From Diphasiastrum complanatum (Eukaryota; Streptophyta; Lycopodiopsida; Lycopodiales; Lycopodiaceae), in NCBI GenBank assembly GCA_029204225.1, contig CM055098.1:4079607-4143606 (forward strand): a DNA stretch of 64,000 nt, in the 5' to 3' direction. The notes under the pieces are model-generated. The model was not told where the DNA came from. It worked only from the letters and a program-made list of their open reading frames with translations, and did no database searches. Both the position numbers and the translations under genes were made by a program. Positions 11,513-23,875 of this stretch are shown in pieces. Within the stretch, counting starts at the first letter, position 1, and every line of letters starts with the position of its first letter.

Positions 11513-11667
<155 letters not shown>

Positions 11668-11954
11668 ATACCTCTCTCACGCTTGAACTGCTCTATTTCT
11701 CTCTCAGGCTCTCTCTCTCCCTCTCTCTCTCTCTCAACAACAGCTAGCTAACTCTCTCTTGCAACATCTCTCTTTGTTTTTCTCTTTCCCTCTCTCGCGC
11801 GTGCACTCTCTGTGTGTCTCTGATCTCTGCAAGAGCTTCATGTACCCAACTAGCAAGCAAGCGCTCGCTCGCACTCTCGCTCCCTCTCTTGTTGTGCACT
11901 CTCTCTTTCCCTCTCTCTCTTGTTGTGTGCACTCTCTTTCCCTCTCTTGTTGTG

Positions 11955-12055
<101 letters not shown>

Positions 12056-12689
12056 CTAGTACCCGGGTTCCATCTTCGAACACCATCACTCTCTCTCTTC
12101 TCTCTCCCAGCACGCAGGTTACATATGTGAAGAGAGAAAAAACTGGGGCCGTATATAATAAAGGGCCCAAAAATGTCTTAAACATAATTTAAGGTTAAAA
12201 ACAAAAACTAGCTATGCAATTCTAGCCTTGCATTGACTTGAAGACATGTTCTATTGACACATTGTAAAAGTTACAACTGGCTACGCAATTCTAACGTTGC
12301 ATTGAGTTGCAAAAAACGAGGCTATTGACTTATTTGCAAGAGTCGCAACAAAAATCAAGAACATTGAAAGCTTAAAAAAATTGTATTTAAAATTGTTAGA
12401 ATTACAATTTGCAAAAAACCAAGTTGTTGTAACAGATAGTAGAAGAAGAAAGCAAAATTTGAAATCAACAAGCCAAAAGCTTAATTGGCAGGCATACACG
12501 AAAGACATGCGAGAAATGTATTATGAACCGAATTATAGGAGCTTGCGTCTCTTTAAATACTAGTATGCTTTTGAATTTACAGAATTACATCTTAGTTTGT
12601 TGTAACCAGACTCGCTTGTTGATTTGCAGTGTCAAACATAAAACCTTTCGATTTTGTTAGCTATTTTCTATCTTCAACAACATCTAAAA

Positions 12690-14000
12690 CTTGAACATGA
12701 AACTGCTCATAAAAAGATCGGTCCATAGAATAGTGTTTTCTCATTTTTTTGGGTGGTAGCCTTGCATGCTGTTGCAATCAACGTCGTAGATTGCATGTTT
12801 GGCCAATGTAGACACCATGGGTTTCTTTGCATTCTATTTTGTAGATTGAATATTTGATCTTGGACATTTTTTTGTTGATGTTGTTTCCTGCAGGCAGAAA
12901 TCATATTAGTTTAATGGAAAGCTTATAAATAAAGAAGAAGATCATTGTCTGATTCAAATTCACCTGCGTACTGGATGCAGATGGCAATGCTGATGGAGAA
13001 GTTTCTTCCTACAAGAAAATTTGTATTAATATGCAGTGGGTTAAAATGGTTACTTGTAATCACATATATGGAAATGTAGATGGCAACACACACTTACGGT
13101 GTTAGTGATCATTGCAGAAAGTTCGCCTTCGAGAATCTCCAAAACCATCTGTTAGCTTTGTACCGTCATCTGACAAGTGGCCCAATTTTTTTCCCAAGTC
13201 CATTGTGATTGCGTTCAGTTCGGCACGACTCATATCTTTCCAATCATCAATTGGAATCTTGTAGCCGAAGTAAAGATTTCTCATTGTGTAGTAGTTCTTA
13301 TTTAACATAGCATCAAAATGTTGGATTGTTGGTCGATTTATTGTGATTGTTGTAGGGATGTTTATGGATAATATGTTATATAGATGTTTTAGAAACCCTG
13401 AAATAAGAATGGCATTTCAAAAGATGTATTTAACATTCGTAGTTTTTGTACTAGGTGATTAAAAATAGACATTTAGAAAAATAGAAAGTTATAAAATTAT
13501 TAAAGAATAAGAATAGAATATAGCTTCGATTGGGTCTCCATGATATTGATTGATGTATTGACCTCTTTCGTGCTTCTTTTGTTCAATGAATCTGCTTACA
13601 ACTAAATTTGTTTGGAAGCCTTCTTTGTATGTGTTTGGATCAATACCACAGCTTTTCAATAAGACCATTTGTTTTGTTGTTGGGAATATTTTTTCCGTGG
13701 AAAATGGTATTTTAGGAAAAGTTTTCGAAGAGGACACCTCGGCTTTCAATTTTGGAATAACTGAAACAATGAATTTGATATTGTGGTTATTCCGAGAAAG
13801 GACATTTATGAGTCCAAAGTGGAAATGAAATTTGTATAATTACCTCTTTTGGATCATACTCAATTTCGAATGCCTTTTCCTTTTCTGATAATCTGCAAAT
13901 ATTAGAAAGACATATTCAAAAATAATATACAATCATACATGAAGACAAAATAAGTGGGTAGAAATGATTATAGTACATCGCTGAAGATATGACAATATTT
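12690..14000 (-). pseudogene. Remnant of a spliced gene of unknown function
   Basis: I do not recognise the product. On the minus strand several open stretches are bounded by good splice signals. Exon-like pieces are at about 13900-13845, 13760-13570 (contains LLKSCGIDPNTYKEGF), 13405-13100 (contains NYYTMRNLYFGYKIPIDDW and MDLGKKLGHL), 13010-12965 (EETSPSALPSASSTQ) and 12885 downward (ETTSTKKCPRSNIQSTK then a stop). Acceptors TTTCAG, TTGTAG and CTGCAG and donors GTAAGT and GTGAAT fit. The junction between the second and third pieces keeps phase. Two one-base frame conflicts and a TAG indicate decay. It follows the helicase on the same strand and may be its spliced C-terminal part or a separate cargo gene. 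Confidence 0.45.
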
Positions 14001-14089
14001 CGGATATTTATGTTTCAGACGGAAATCAGTATCGGTGGGAAATGTTCTGGTGTCAATTTAGTTGTTAACAATAAGTTTTCACATTTTAT

Positions 14090-15394
14090 TACTCAAGATA
14101 ACATGACATAAATCAAGCCAAGTGCAAAATTTGATCTTATATCTAGGATGGCTTTTTCCTGAATGGTCACACCTTGTGCTTTGTGTGCAGTGATAGCATA
14201 TGCTAACATTATTGGAAATGTAGATTTGTAAAATATTTTCGTATCGAATCAAATTTTTGCAAATGCAAATCTTGTTATATTGAATTTTTTTTTTTGGGTT
14301 TCAGTTTGAATGATGATTGTTGTCAATTCATGAATCTTGGAATATTTGAAGGCAGTTATGTGAGCTATGGTGCCATTGACTATACCATTTGAAATATCCA
14401 AGTTTGCAAGTACCATGACTTTTGCTCCTATAGCTAGTTTTGGAATTTGATGGAATAATGGATCATTGATCCATGTTGTTAGATTGCTTTCTAATGTAGC
14501 ATTTGTTTTAACAGAAATTTCTAGTATATCCGAGGTAGAAAACAGTTTTTGTAAGATGAGGTTTTTAAAATAAAGCACATCTTTTCTATGGGTACATATG
14601 ATAGTCATATTATGATTTGCTATATCAGGTATGCTGGACCTAGGAAGTGTACAAGTAGCTAATGTTTCATCTATTTCCAATTGTGTGGGCTTTTGGAATC
14701 TAATTTTGTTCAGGAAATGAAGGTATTCGGGATCATCAGCATGCCTAATTGAATAGGATAGTTGCAAGTGTGTTGCGATTTTCCAGAATGGAGAGTTTGA
14801 AAGATGACATATTAAACAAAGCGATTCTGATTTGTGTTTACGAATGGCTAGAAGCTGTGCATGATCACCGACTAAAAGTAAGATATAATTTTCAAATACA
14901 ATGCTAGATGGATTTTTTTTTATTTGATTTATTTGATGGATCACATATGTTAAAATTTGAGCAGTTAGCATTGAGATTTCATCTATCACAATATATTTTG
15001 CTTCAGATATTAATTTGTGTCGAAAATCGGTTGGTATCAAGTTTTTTATGTAAAGTTGATTTATTGGAATTGCGAATAAGTTGTGGACTGTAAATGCCTG
15101 TTTTGCTAATCGAAATGCAGCTGCACCTGTTGTTGTGGCTAACAAAATTGGTTGTCCTTTCTCGATACATTTGTAAGTGAGGTATCGTATCAAAAATGTT
15201 TTGCCACTTCCTGGAGTGCCTGATAAAATAAATAATTCCAAATTTGAGCTTGTAATAATTTTATATACCTTATCTTGTTCATCAGTAAGCGATGAATTTC
15301 GCATGTTTTCAAATTCAGATTCCAAGCCCAAATCATTTTTCGTATCTTCTGGCAAAGATATGGTTTGTGCATTTTTTATTGCTGAATTTGACAT
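14090..15394 (-). pseudogene. PIF1-type DNA helicase of a Helitron-like element
   Basis: This is a 5'-to-3' superfamily-1 helicase of the type fused to or carried with Helitron Rep proteins, where it unwinds DNA during rolling-circle transposition. Visible motifs in order: DEQDKVY entry, Walker A GTPGSGKT (about residue 58), Walker B VIDEIS, GDHAQL, an IRHADDPEYL region, LAIGAKVMVL and NGIVNGT. The main frame stops at 14249. Beyond that single TGA it continues in the same frame through AYAITAHKAQGVTIQ (motif VI) and then meets a second TGA where the family has SRV. Both stops fit C-to-T change of a CGA arginine codon. The gene was nearly intact until recently but is now dead as read. Confidence 0.85.
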
Positions 15395-15399
15395 TGTTA

Positions 15400-17853
15400 A
15401 TGTTTCGTTGATAAGTAGTTTTTTTGTAGAAGTATATTTGACATTTCTTGTTGTTGTTCTCTTTCAAGAAGTTGTCTATTAGCGTATTCTGCGATGTAGA
15501 TATCAATATCCTCCTCTTTCTCAACAAAATTTTGAAGTATGCACTCCAAGAAATATGAACAATCAGTATTATTTTCTCTTATTAATTCTTGTTCATTACG
15601 GAAAGATATGTTTTTGAGCAAAAAATTGAAAAAGAAGGCTTTTGTATGATGCACAGGATAATAGTCAGTAAATCTTATAAGTTTATTATTCCTATACAAG
15701 TAGTTTCCTGTCTTGTCAATGTAATCAAAAGGAGAATTTTTTTTCTACATCGTATATATTCCAGAATTTATAAAATGTTAATTTTTCTAATTCTGCAGGT
15801 CTGTATGTGTAAACATCAATTGGATGGAACATCAACGTGTTATTTCGACTCACATATCTGCATCTAAGATTTGGAGGAGAACTATCACTATAATGAACAG
15901 CTTCTCTTCTTTTTATCATAGGAATTTGCAAACAAGCAAATGTTATTTCAGATAGACTTGTTGGCTTTGTTAAGATTGACGTTGTAATTAGTTTTAACAT
16001 GTTATTGTCCATGTATTCTAGTCCTATACGTTTTGCATCTTCTATTTCCAGATTTAAGTGTCCAGATGGTTCAGACTTTATAGCATATTTTAGAATGTAA
16101 TATGACCAATTTGTGTTGCTAATCCTTTGTAAGTTCATGTGCGCTTTCCAAAGAAAAAGTATACTTGGATGATATGATACTACATTCCTACCTTCATGTC
16201 TAGGTCGATAATATATCCAATTTCTATTTTCGGAACTGAGATGGTTGGCAATGAAGATGGTTGAAATGGAAATCCATATTTGCATGGATTTGTTGTGTTG
16301 CTTTTTATTGTGCAGTTTTTTCGACAATAATGGATCTGTTTCTTAACAACCAAATTGTATAGGTTTCTATCAAATTCATCAATAGGCTCATCAAATTTGT
16401 GCAATTGGTCATTCCATTTTGTTGGAATGCATGCAATGATTTCATTTGAAATTGTTTCCACATCTTCTTCTTCAACCCAAAACATGATATGTGCATGAAC
16501 TGATCTTCTGTTTTGGATCTCATATCGAATGACATAGTGTTTGATTCTTCCTAACAAGAAGTGCTTTGAAAGCAGATACTCTTTCATGAATCTTTCCAAT
16601 CGGACAATTTCGCCAATCAAAATCCATGTTTATTTGCTGTGCAATTTTCTCTATTTTAGTGATTTCAAACCATCTCGTCTCTGAATTTTCGTCCGCAGTC
16701 AATGTTAAAAAAAATTGGGGGAGTCCCCAGTGTTCAACCATTGTTAAGAGATCTTTTAAATTGCGTCTATGCCAAGATGGTGTGTTTGGAATTTGAGTTG
16801 GTAGAGTATATTTTTAAAACATGACTGAATATTTGTTGTTCAGACGCTTTCTTATTCTTTGAGAGAAAGCTGATTATATCTTTTTGTAGCACTATTGATG
16901 GAAGGCTATTCGATATTAAAATTGCTTGCCTAATTTGGTATGACACTATTATGTAGGGCGGATATAGTGTAAACATCAAAAAGAAAGAACTTGCTCGTAG
17001 GCTAGCATAATCAACGAAGCTTATATTTCCATCATAAAAATCCATGAGCAAATGGAAATAAAAAAGGAAACAAGCTTCTTTCCAATGCTAACATGGGTTT
17101 GTCATCATGTTGACTAATATTTACAATCCCTATATGTTTTGAGTAAATTTTGTTATTGTTTTTTAGTTTTAAATTTGAATATTGATAAATATCATGATGT
17201 CGTTTGTCATTATGCTTTGATAATGGGGTTGTATCTTCTAGTAGAATATACGATTTTTGGAGGGGGTCAACAGTCATAGTTTCATATGCAACATTGCCAG
17301 GGAGAAGATGATCGATAGATTGTAGAGAAATGAAGGCTAGACTTGTCTGAAGCATTTTTCTCATACATGGTGTAAAACCTTGCAAATGATGGATTATGTT
17401 CTAAATTTTGTTTTAACAATCTTTGGAGGGACTGTCTCTTCGCAAACTCATTTTCAATATGTAGATCACATGCAATTGCGTTATCAAGCAATGATTTTGT
17501 TGTGATCCAGTCTTTCGAAAAAGATTTATATCGTATTTTGTTTCAATTGAAACATCAACGAAGGCTAGATTTTGCACTACAAAAGGCTCTAATCTCAAGA
17601 TGCTTCGTATATATTCAGGTGATTGAAATACAGTGTAGCATATTCTATATTTATTTTTTACACAAGAATTACAGACATGCCATGCTTTTTTGGATTCATT
17701 TTCATATGTATATTTCCATAAAAATGTATTGGCTATTGCATACGGAGGTATATTATCAATTTCTAATATGTTTTTTTTTTTGGAAATGTGTTGCATGGAA
17801 AAAGTTGAGCTGCCACAAGTAGAACAACAGTTCATACATTTTACTAGATTCAT
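15400..17853 (-). pseudogene. Helitron-like Rep (HUH nuclease) protein, frameshifted
   Basis: Split over about eight alternating frames, the minus strand gives: a cysteine-rich start (CMNCCSTCG...CNSC); LALERSLFPFLFPFAHG; TPSWHRRNLKDLLTMVEHWG followed by FFLTLTADE; the metal-binding HUH motif as RRSVHAHIMFW (about 16500); and WSYYILKYAIKSE (about 16100), which carries the paired tyrosines of the rolling-circle nuclease. It ends just before the helicase. Family knowledge says this protein nicks and joins DNA strands at the element ends. The wording around TPSWHRRNLKDLL differs from the Rep text I know from ordinary plant Helitrons and may belong to another Helitron lineage. At least seven frameshifts make it inactive. 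Confidence 0.8.
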
Positions 17854-17859
17854 ACTGAT

Positions 17860-18519
17860 TTTCGACCATTGATTATTAATTTATGAAATTTCTAGTCTCG
17901 TCCTATTGAAGAGTATAAAATTGTCCCTTTGTTTTCTCAATGTTCTTTGTCTAGCAAACGAGCATTTTTGGTTCATGGATGATGTCATGAATATAGTCCA
18001 AGCAACAAGAAAGATGGCAATTACAATACGTATTAAAATTTAAATGCTTTAAAAAAAGATTGCAATATGCGTCTTTGAATCGAAAAGCTACAAAATGAGA
18101 TGAAAAATTTATTATTTGAAGTATCAAAAAGAGTAAGTAGTCTTTATATAAACACCTGCAAGCATATAAACATACCAAATGATCATTTATGATTTTTAGA
18201 TAACAAAGAAAAAAAAACGTATTATAGTACATTAGGAAATGTATCATAACATATAGAATTGTAGCAAGTATTTGAAGAGGTTTGAAAGAAGAAGAAAAAA
18301 AATAGAACAAAACAGTTGAATCGATTGCTAACTTGTAGTTTTAAACTATCATATCATTCCACATCTATTTAGCATGACATATTTTCATAATCCATTTCAA
18401 ATTTCAAACATATTAGCAAATAAACTCATAAGAAAATAAATTTGTAATGCGTGAAAATATCATGACATGTAATATAACTTGTATCCGTTCTTTGTTCTTT
18501 GCACATAGTATCTGTACAT
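17860..18519. other. AT-rich spacer between Rep and kinase
   Basis: About 660 bp of A/T-rich DNA with no supported gene. It separates the start of the Rep frame from the end of the kinase, both on the minus strand. Confidence 0.5.
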
Positions 18520-19958
18520 TCAAAATATATAAAATGCAGGCATCATTTCGGCCATTGGTCGAAGATATTGATCTGGATGCAAGTTAAATCTCCTAAGATT
18601 ATTATCTAAATCTTGAAAATTTCTTCTCGCATGTTCGTCAGCAATATAATATTCTTTTGCGACAATATATTTGATATGCTCTGCATTAGCTGTTGCAAGG
18701 CTTTGATTCCAATCTAGATAGTGCAACTTACAAAACTCCTCACAAAATGTGATGAGTTCGGTGATCAGCCATGCCACTGACCATGTGTCTGTAGCTCTCG
18801 TGTACACATGGTTGCGATTTAGCAACTCGGGAGCTAACCACGGCCGAAGTGCATGGGTTGTCGAATTGGCCACCCAAGATTTTTTGGATTCATATTGGAC
18901 TCTTACTACCATTCCCCAATCAATAACACCAATTCTAGGATGCATTTGGTTGGTGAAATCGATCATGACATTAGCTGCATGCAAATCGCAATGTAAAAGA
19001 AATTCATTATGTGCAAATGCCATTGTTTGCACGAAAGCATGTGAGATGCCACACACATGTCACAAATTGATTTCATCTTGACCATCTCATCTAACGCTAT
19101 AATAGGATCTACTTGAGAACTCTTTATCTTACCATTTCTTTGCAACTTTGCCATGGCTCTTCTGAACGAGCCATTTTTGATTGGTAGTTTCATCATCGTA
19201 TCGTCCATGCTACCTCCATTGAAGTACGGGAAGATAGAGACCAAAGGAGGTTGTCGTGTATGTCCAATACTCCGTACAATTTTCATGTGTGCAATATCAA
19301 TACTAACTTCCTGCGCGAAGGATTTCAATCTATCTTGCCGCTCACCTTTGTATCTCTTTGCAGCAAAAACAACTTCTTCAGGGAAAAAAGATATTCCGAT
19401 GATTCCAAGTTTAAAACAGGCTCCAAATGTACCAGATCCTACTCTTTCTTTCCAAACAATTGCATCATTTGGAATTCCCACTGATAGAGTGCATTCGAAA
19501 TTCCTGACACTCGTTGCTAGTCGTGTAAAATATGTTTTCTTAAACTCTATTGATGAATTGTCTCCCACATGTGAATGGCATTGATGTTCCAATCGCATTT
19601 TTTTTGATAACACAATTTGTGACTCGATGTGTTTAGCTCTTTTATTTTTTTCTTTCTGTATTCTCCACAGCTTGTCCCAACATTCTAATTTAGTTCTATC
19701 TATCCCCAAGGGAACTTCATCTCCCAAGTCCTGAAGACATTAACTGACATTTCCAATAAAACTAGAAATATTTTCTATGACTTTTTCTTCATTGGAGTTA
19801 TATGTTTTACATGCCGCTTGAATTATTTTGTTTGTAAGTGCTCTCACACGAGCCTCATTGCAACCAACTTCTTGTAACTCAATGTTGTTGAAACCACTTA
19901 TTAATCGACAAACCGATGTACGTAAAGATTTGAGAAGGATTTTTCTTTGCTCGCCCAT
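18520..19958 (-). pseudogene. Protein kinase, full-length but with one stop and one frameshift
   Basis: A kinase of about 475 residues. Its N-terminal 70 residues (starting MGEQRKILLKSLRTS) are not recognised. Then come the glycine loop VGSGTFGACF, the lysine in VVFAAKRYKG, the catalytic loop HCDLHAANVMID (Asp and Asn present), DWG in place of DFG, APE as PWLAPELLN, and a normal helical C-lobe with DTWSVAWLI. An in-frame TAA lies at 19740-19742. A two-base TG expansion at about 19055-19060 shifts the frame just before the catalytic loop; on each side of it the frames read straight through the fold. Base composition matches the Helitron-like block. I cannot place it in a named plant kinase family. 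Confidence 0.75.
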
Positions 19959-20065
19959 AATTTCTGCAGAAAAACCTAATCGTTACTAATGCCGGAATAT
20001 TGAATTTACAATAAAAAAATTTGATTGCAGAACAACTGTTAAAACAACAAATTGCATATAATAAA
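19880..20065. repeat. Direct repeat, first copy (kinase 5' end)
   Basis: This covers the kinase start codon and upstream region. A diverged copy lies at 20710-20887, about 825 bp away in the same orientation, sharing 'gaaaccacttatt', 'atattgaatttacaata' and 'aaaacaacaaattgcata'. Confidence 0.8.
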
Positions 20066-20384
20066 AAATCTTTTTTACTAGTTAGGAATAACATTTTATA
20101 GACCCGGCCTCGTAATAAAGCTCACTTCACGAATCACAATTTAGTTATTACAAATCACAAAAAAGTTAATGAGTTTCTAATATTAGAAATATGAAATTGC
20201 AAGCATCTGTGGCAATTGAAATATGAAATACAAAATTGAAATGTACTAAATCACCTAGAAAAATAAAAACAGATACTAAAATGTTAAAATTGAAACATTT
20301 ATATAATTTTAAAATCTTTAAGCAACACAGTCATAGAATGCACACAATTCTTAAATAATGAACATGCAACAGACAATCATGATA

Positions 20385-20690
20385 ATTATGCATTCATCAA
20401 TAGCACCTACCCAAATGAATGGCCATGCATAAAAAATGAATCGACAATTAACAAGCATACAAAAAATTACTGGAAACTCATGAGTAGCACCTAGTCAAAT
20501 AAATGGTTGCGCACCATAAATGAATTTAGAATAATCAGGAACCGAAGAGTAATTTTGCAACAAACAACCATTGCAGTTATAGATTCATCAATAGCACCTA
20601 ACTAGTAAACGATCATGCACCAAAGATGTATCAATAATTATCAAGCACACAAATGGTTATTGAGAATCATCAATAGCACATAGCCATTAC
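20385..20690. repeat. About 95-bp tandem repeat, 3 units plus
   Basis: Units are marked by 'catcaatagcacctA' at about 20395, 20490, 20587 and 20674, followed by 'aaatgg..atgcac' and 'aat.atcaagca.acaaa'. The stretch is AT-rich and I see no gene. Confidence 0.7.
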
Positions 20691-20709
20691 AAAGAATTTC
20701 TATTAAGTA

Positions 20710-20887
20710 AATGTTGTTGAAACCACTTATTGATTGCCAAATAGATGTATGTAAAGATTTCAGAAAAAAATTTCTTTAGTCGCCGATAATTTTTGCAAAA
20801 AAACCTAACAGTTATTAATGCCGAAATATTGAATTTACAATAACAAATTTGATTGCAAAAGAATTCTTAAAACAACAAATTGCATAA
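20710..20887. repeat. Direct repeat, second copy
   Basis: A copy of 19880-20065 with about 85 percent identity by eye. It ends exactly where the plastid rpoB fragment starts. Confidence 0.8.
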
Positions 20888-21338
<451 letters not shown>

Positions 21339-22242
21339 AGTCGGTTAAATTATCGTTCAACGATTACAGGGCTTGCTTCTCTGAAGCGGCCGGCTCTTTC
21401 GAGGAATTCCAGATGGAATTTGTGCAAGTTAGCTAATGCAAATATACAAGTACAAGTGATCTCTGTTAACGCGATTGTTCTCTCGTAGTGTAAACTTTCA
21501 AAAGCTGATTTGATACTCCAACCAATGCAGGCAAATGGTGACTGCGCTAGTCACATACACAAAGAGGTCATTGTGAGATAACTTGGAAGTTAGAAACTAG
21601 AACAGTGCATGACAGTGTTACATGGAAGCTGTAATTGCGACCTCTCTCTCTCTCCCTCTCATGTTTTTCATGAAGTAAGATAATGCATTGCAGCTATTGA
21701 TGGCAAAGTGTTTGGTGGATGATATTTCCAAAGAACCTGAGAATAGACCACGTAATTTCCCTCTACTTTGTGCAGCATCGACCAAGGCTACTTTGTGCAG
21801 CAAGGCAACACAGCGAAAGTGCCCCTCACGCCATCTCGGTCATTAACCAGCTTTTGAACGCCCTTCTTTATTTCCTTCTCGCTTCGACAATCTATTTTCC
21901 TAATATACATAAGACGTTTACCACCTTAGTTCAAATAGCTATATTCTTCTGCTGATTGCCTCACCTTACTACACTTTAGATCATCTCAGTATTTTTGGTT
22001 ATTGCAAAAACTGAACATCGCTTCTGTAACTATCATCTGATTCCTTTGATCTTTAGCGTATACAAGTAGTTATCGAATCCTCATACAATTAGTTGCTCCC
22101 TGCAACTGTTGGTTTAATCACAAATAATGACGCGACTTTAATGCTCCGTACATTGATCACATATATGAATTATTCACGAATCCAATAAAATAATAAGCAT
22201 TGACCTGGACCAGCGATTAATCGGATTCTAAAGTTATTACAT
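21339..22242. other. Intergenic, no gene seen
   Basis: The rpoB similarity ends abruptly at about 21338. A short CT run is at 21640-21660. No coding sequence can be supported, though the P450 5' exons would be expected in this direction. Confidence 0.4.
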
Positions 22243-23200
22243 TGTTCAATGCAGGAAAACGATTGGTATTCTGGTGGGAGATTGAACCCAGAATTACAGT
22301 CACAGAACCAGAAATAATCATTTGAATTCTCGCTACTAAGACTGGCCACTTTGGCAAGTCACCTTTACAACAGAAACGAGGGGCTGGTGTTCTTGGAAAT
22401 GGATTTTCCAAGTAATCTGATGCTGACGTTGAATTACATGGAATGGTACCTTCTATGGTCCAAAGTAAGAATGAAATCCTAGAGCACTGGAATGCGTTAA
22501 TCAGAACGAACGGAGGAGAAGCTGTGGAAATTGACGTATATGAGCAATTTGCCATTGTAACAACTGATGTGATTGCTGGAATTTCATTTGGGAGTAGTTA
22601 CGATGAAGGGAAAAAAGTCTTTCATTTATTACGATCGCTTGAAAAGATTTTTGCACAATCCAATGCTTTGTGTGGCTTCCTGGAAGCAGGTAACTCCGAC
22701 TTGAACCCTTCGTGCTCTGGCTTACCATTGACTTGTAGTACTCATTATAGCTACCGAATAATTTACTTTGGAGGCCTGATCGAAAACGTCCATAAGGAAA
22801 TGTAACTGTCCCATTAATTGTCCTCAAATATTGTAGCTACCAATAAGCAAATCCAGGTATGCAAGATCTGTTAATTGCTATATGGATGATCAATGTGGTT
22901 ACTAGCTAAAAAGCAATATTTTTGGAATCGTTAAGGTTCTCTTTTATTCTAATCTCCCTTTTGTACTTTTTGCAGGTGCAAGCGCAGAAATTTTCGGAAT
23001 TGACATATTTCTTATGGGATTCTAACAACTTAACTGTTGCTACAGGTTTCTTTCGACTCCCACGAATTGACATGGACCATGATGCTGCTACCTTTATATC
23101 CAGAATGGCAAGACAAAGCACGTTTGGAAGTCCAAGAAAACTTCAAGGGGGGAGAGCCTGATGCTGACATGCTAGAGAAGGAGATGAACGACTGCACCAC
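22243..23200 (+). pseudogene. Cytochrome P450, CYP72-clan pseudogene
   Basis: P450s of this clan are membrane-bound haem monooxygenases of the endoplasmic reticulum. One frame from 22246 reads GKRLVFWWEIEPRITVTEPE, stop, ILATKTGHFGKSPL, GVLGNGFSK, stop, GMVPSMVQSKNEILEHW, then ITTDVIAGISFGSSYDEGKK-like text typical of the region before the I helix. After about 350 bp of non-matching sequence, 23042-23200 gives LTWTMMLLPLYPEWQDKARL and PDADMLEKEMND, the end of the I helix and the J region. The AGTDT/ETT signature, the ExxR motif and the haem cysteine loop are all absent. Two stops plus internal and 3' deletions make it a clear pseudogene. Confidence 0.85.
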
Positions 23201-23409
23201 CATCATGTGTGTTCTTAGTTTAGCAATCGAAGGTAGAGAAACGCTTTCATTTATGTTTCTGCAGTCAAGACCTTTTCGGGAAGATGTTTGATGTATGTTC
23301 GTGAGTTGTGGTATGCTTCATTGTTTGGGAAATATTGTGGGAACAAACATGTTGGAGCTCAGAAAAAGCGGAAGGGTGTTACCACAATAGACAATTCTCT
23401 GTCAAGATA

Positions 23410-23860
23410 TACGTAGTTGGACCTCCTCGCAACACGATCTCTTCAACGTAGCTGTAGCTGCACCTCCTCGCAACACGATCTCTTCAACTGTTCTCTGTAG
23501 CGATACCTCCTCGCAACACGATCTCTTCAGCAGATGCAAGCGTCTGTCTCAGCAGCAAGATACAGGTTGAGGTTATGCTCTGTCTCAGCAGTAAGACACA
23601 CCTTCTGCTCTGATCGTTATCATCTTATCATGTGCATCATGATGGGGTCACGATGACGACATACTGATTCATGTGGCCTTCATGTGCATGTCCAATACGA
23701 GTGATAAAAAGTGTTTTGCAAAACTCAGAAATAGCTTTTGTCCCCAGATGAACGTGATAGGAACACGTCATCACGTGCTGAAACTGTCACAGTATCCCTG
23801 CCCATACTGCCCAACAAGGGCAGGGCCAACAAACGGATGCCACGTGGATAGCCTCAACCT
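23410..23860 (+). repeat. Direct repeat flanking the receptor kinase, left copy
   Basis: It begins with three copies of 'cctcctcgcaacacgatctcttca' (about 23420-23530), then 'gcagatgcaagcgtctgtct', and ends 'atgccacgtggatagcctcaa'. The right copy is at 25395-25845 with the same order of words, 1,985 bp away. Confidence 0.75.
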
Positions 23861-23875
23861 TCCAAATGCCATCAA

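Noticed and set aside
14249-15394. Reading the helicase as a host PIF1 repair helicase
   Set aside because: It follows a rolling-circle Rep with HUH and paired tyrosine motifs on the same strand and is broken by stops, which fits a transposon, not a maintained host gene.
22443-22805. Functional P450 gene
   Set aside because: Two in-frame stops upstream, a missing I-helix signature, and no ExxR or haem-binding cysteine region anywhere downstream.
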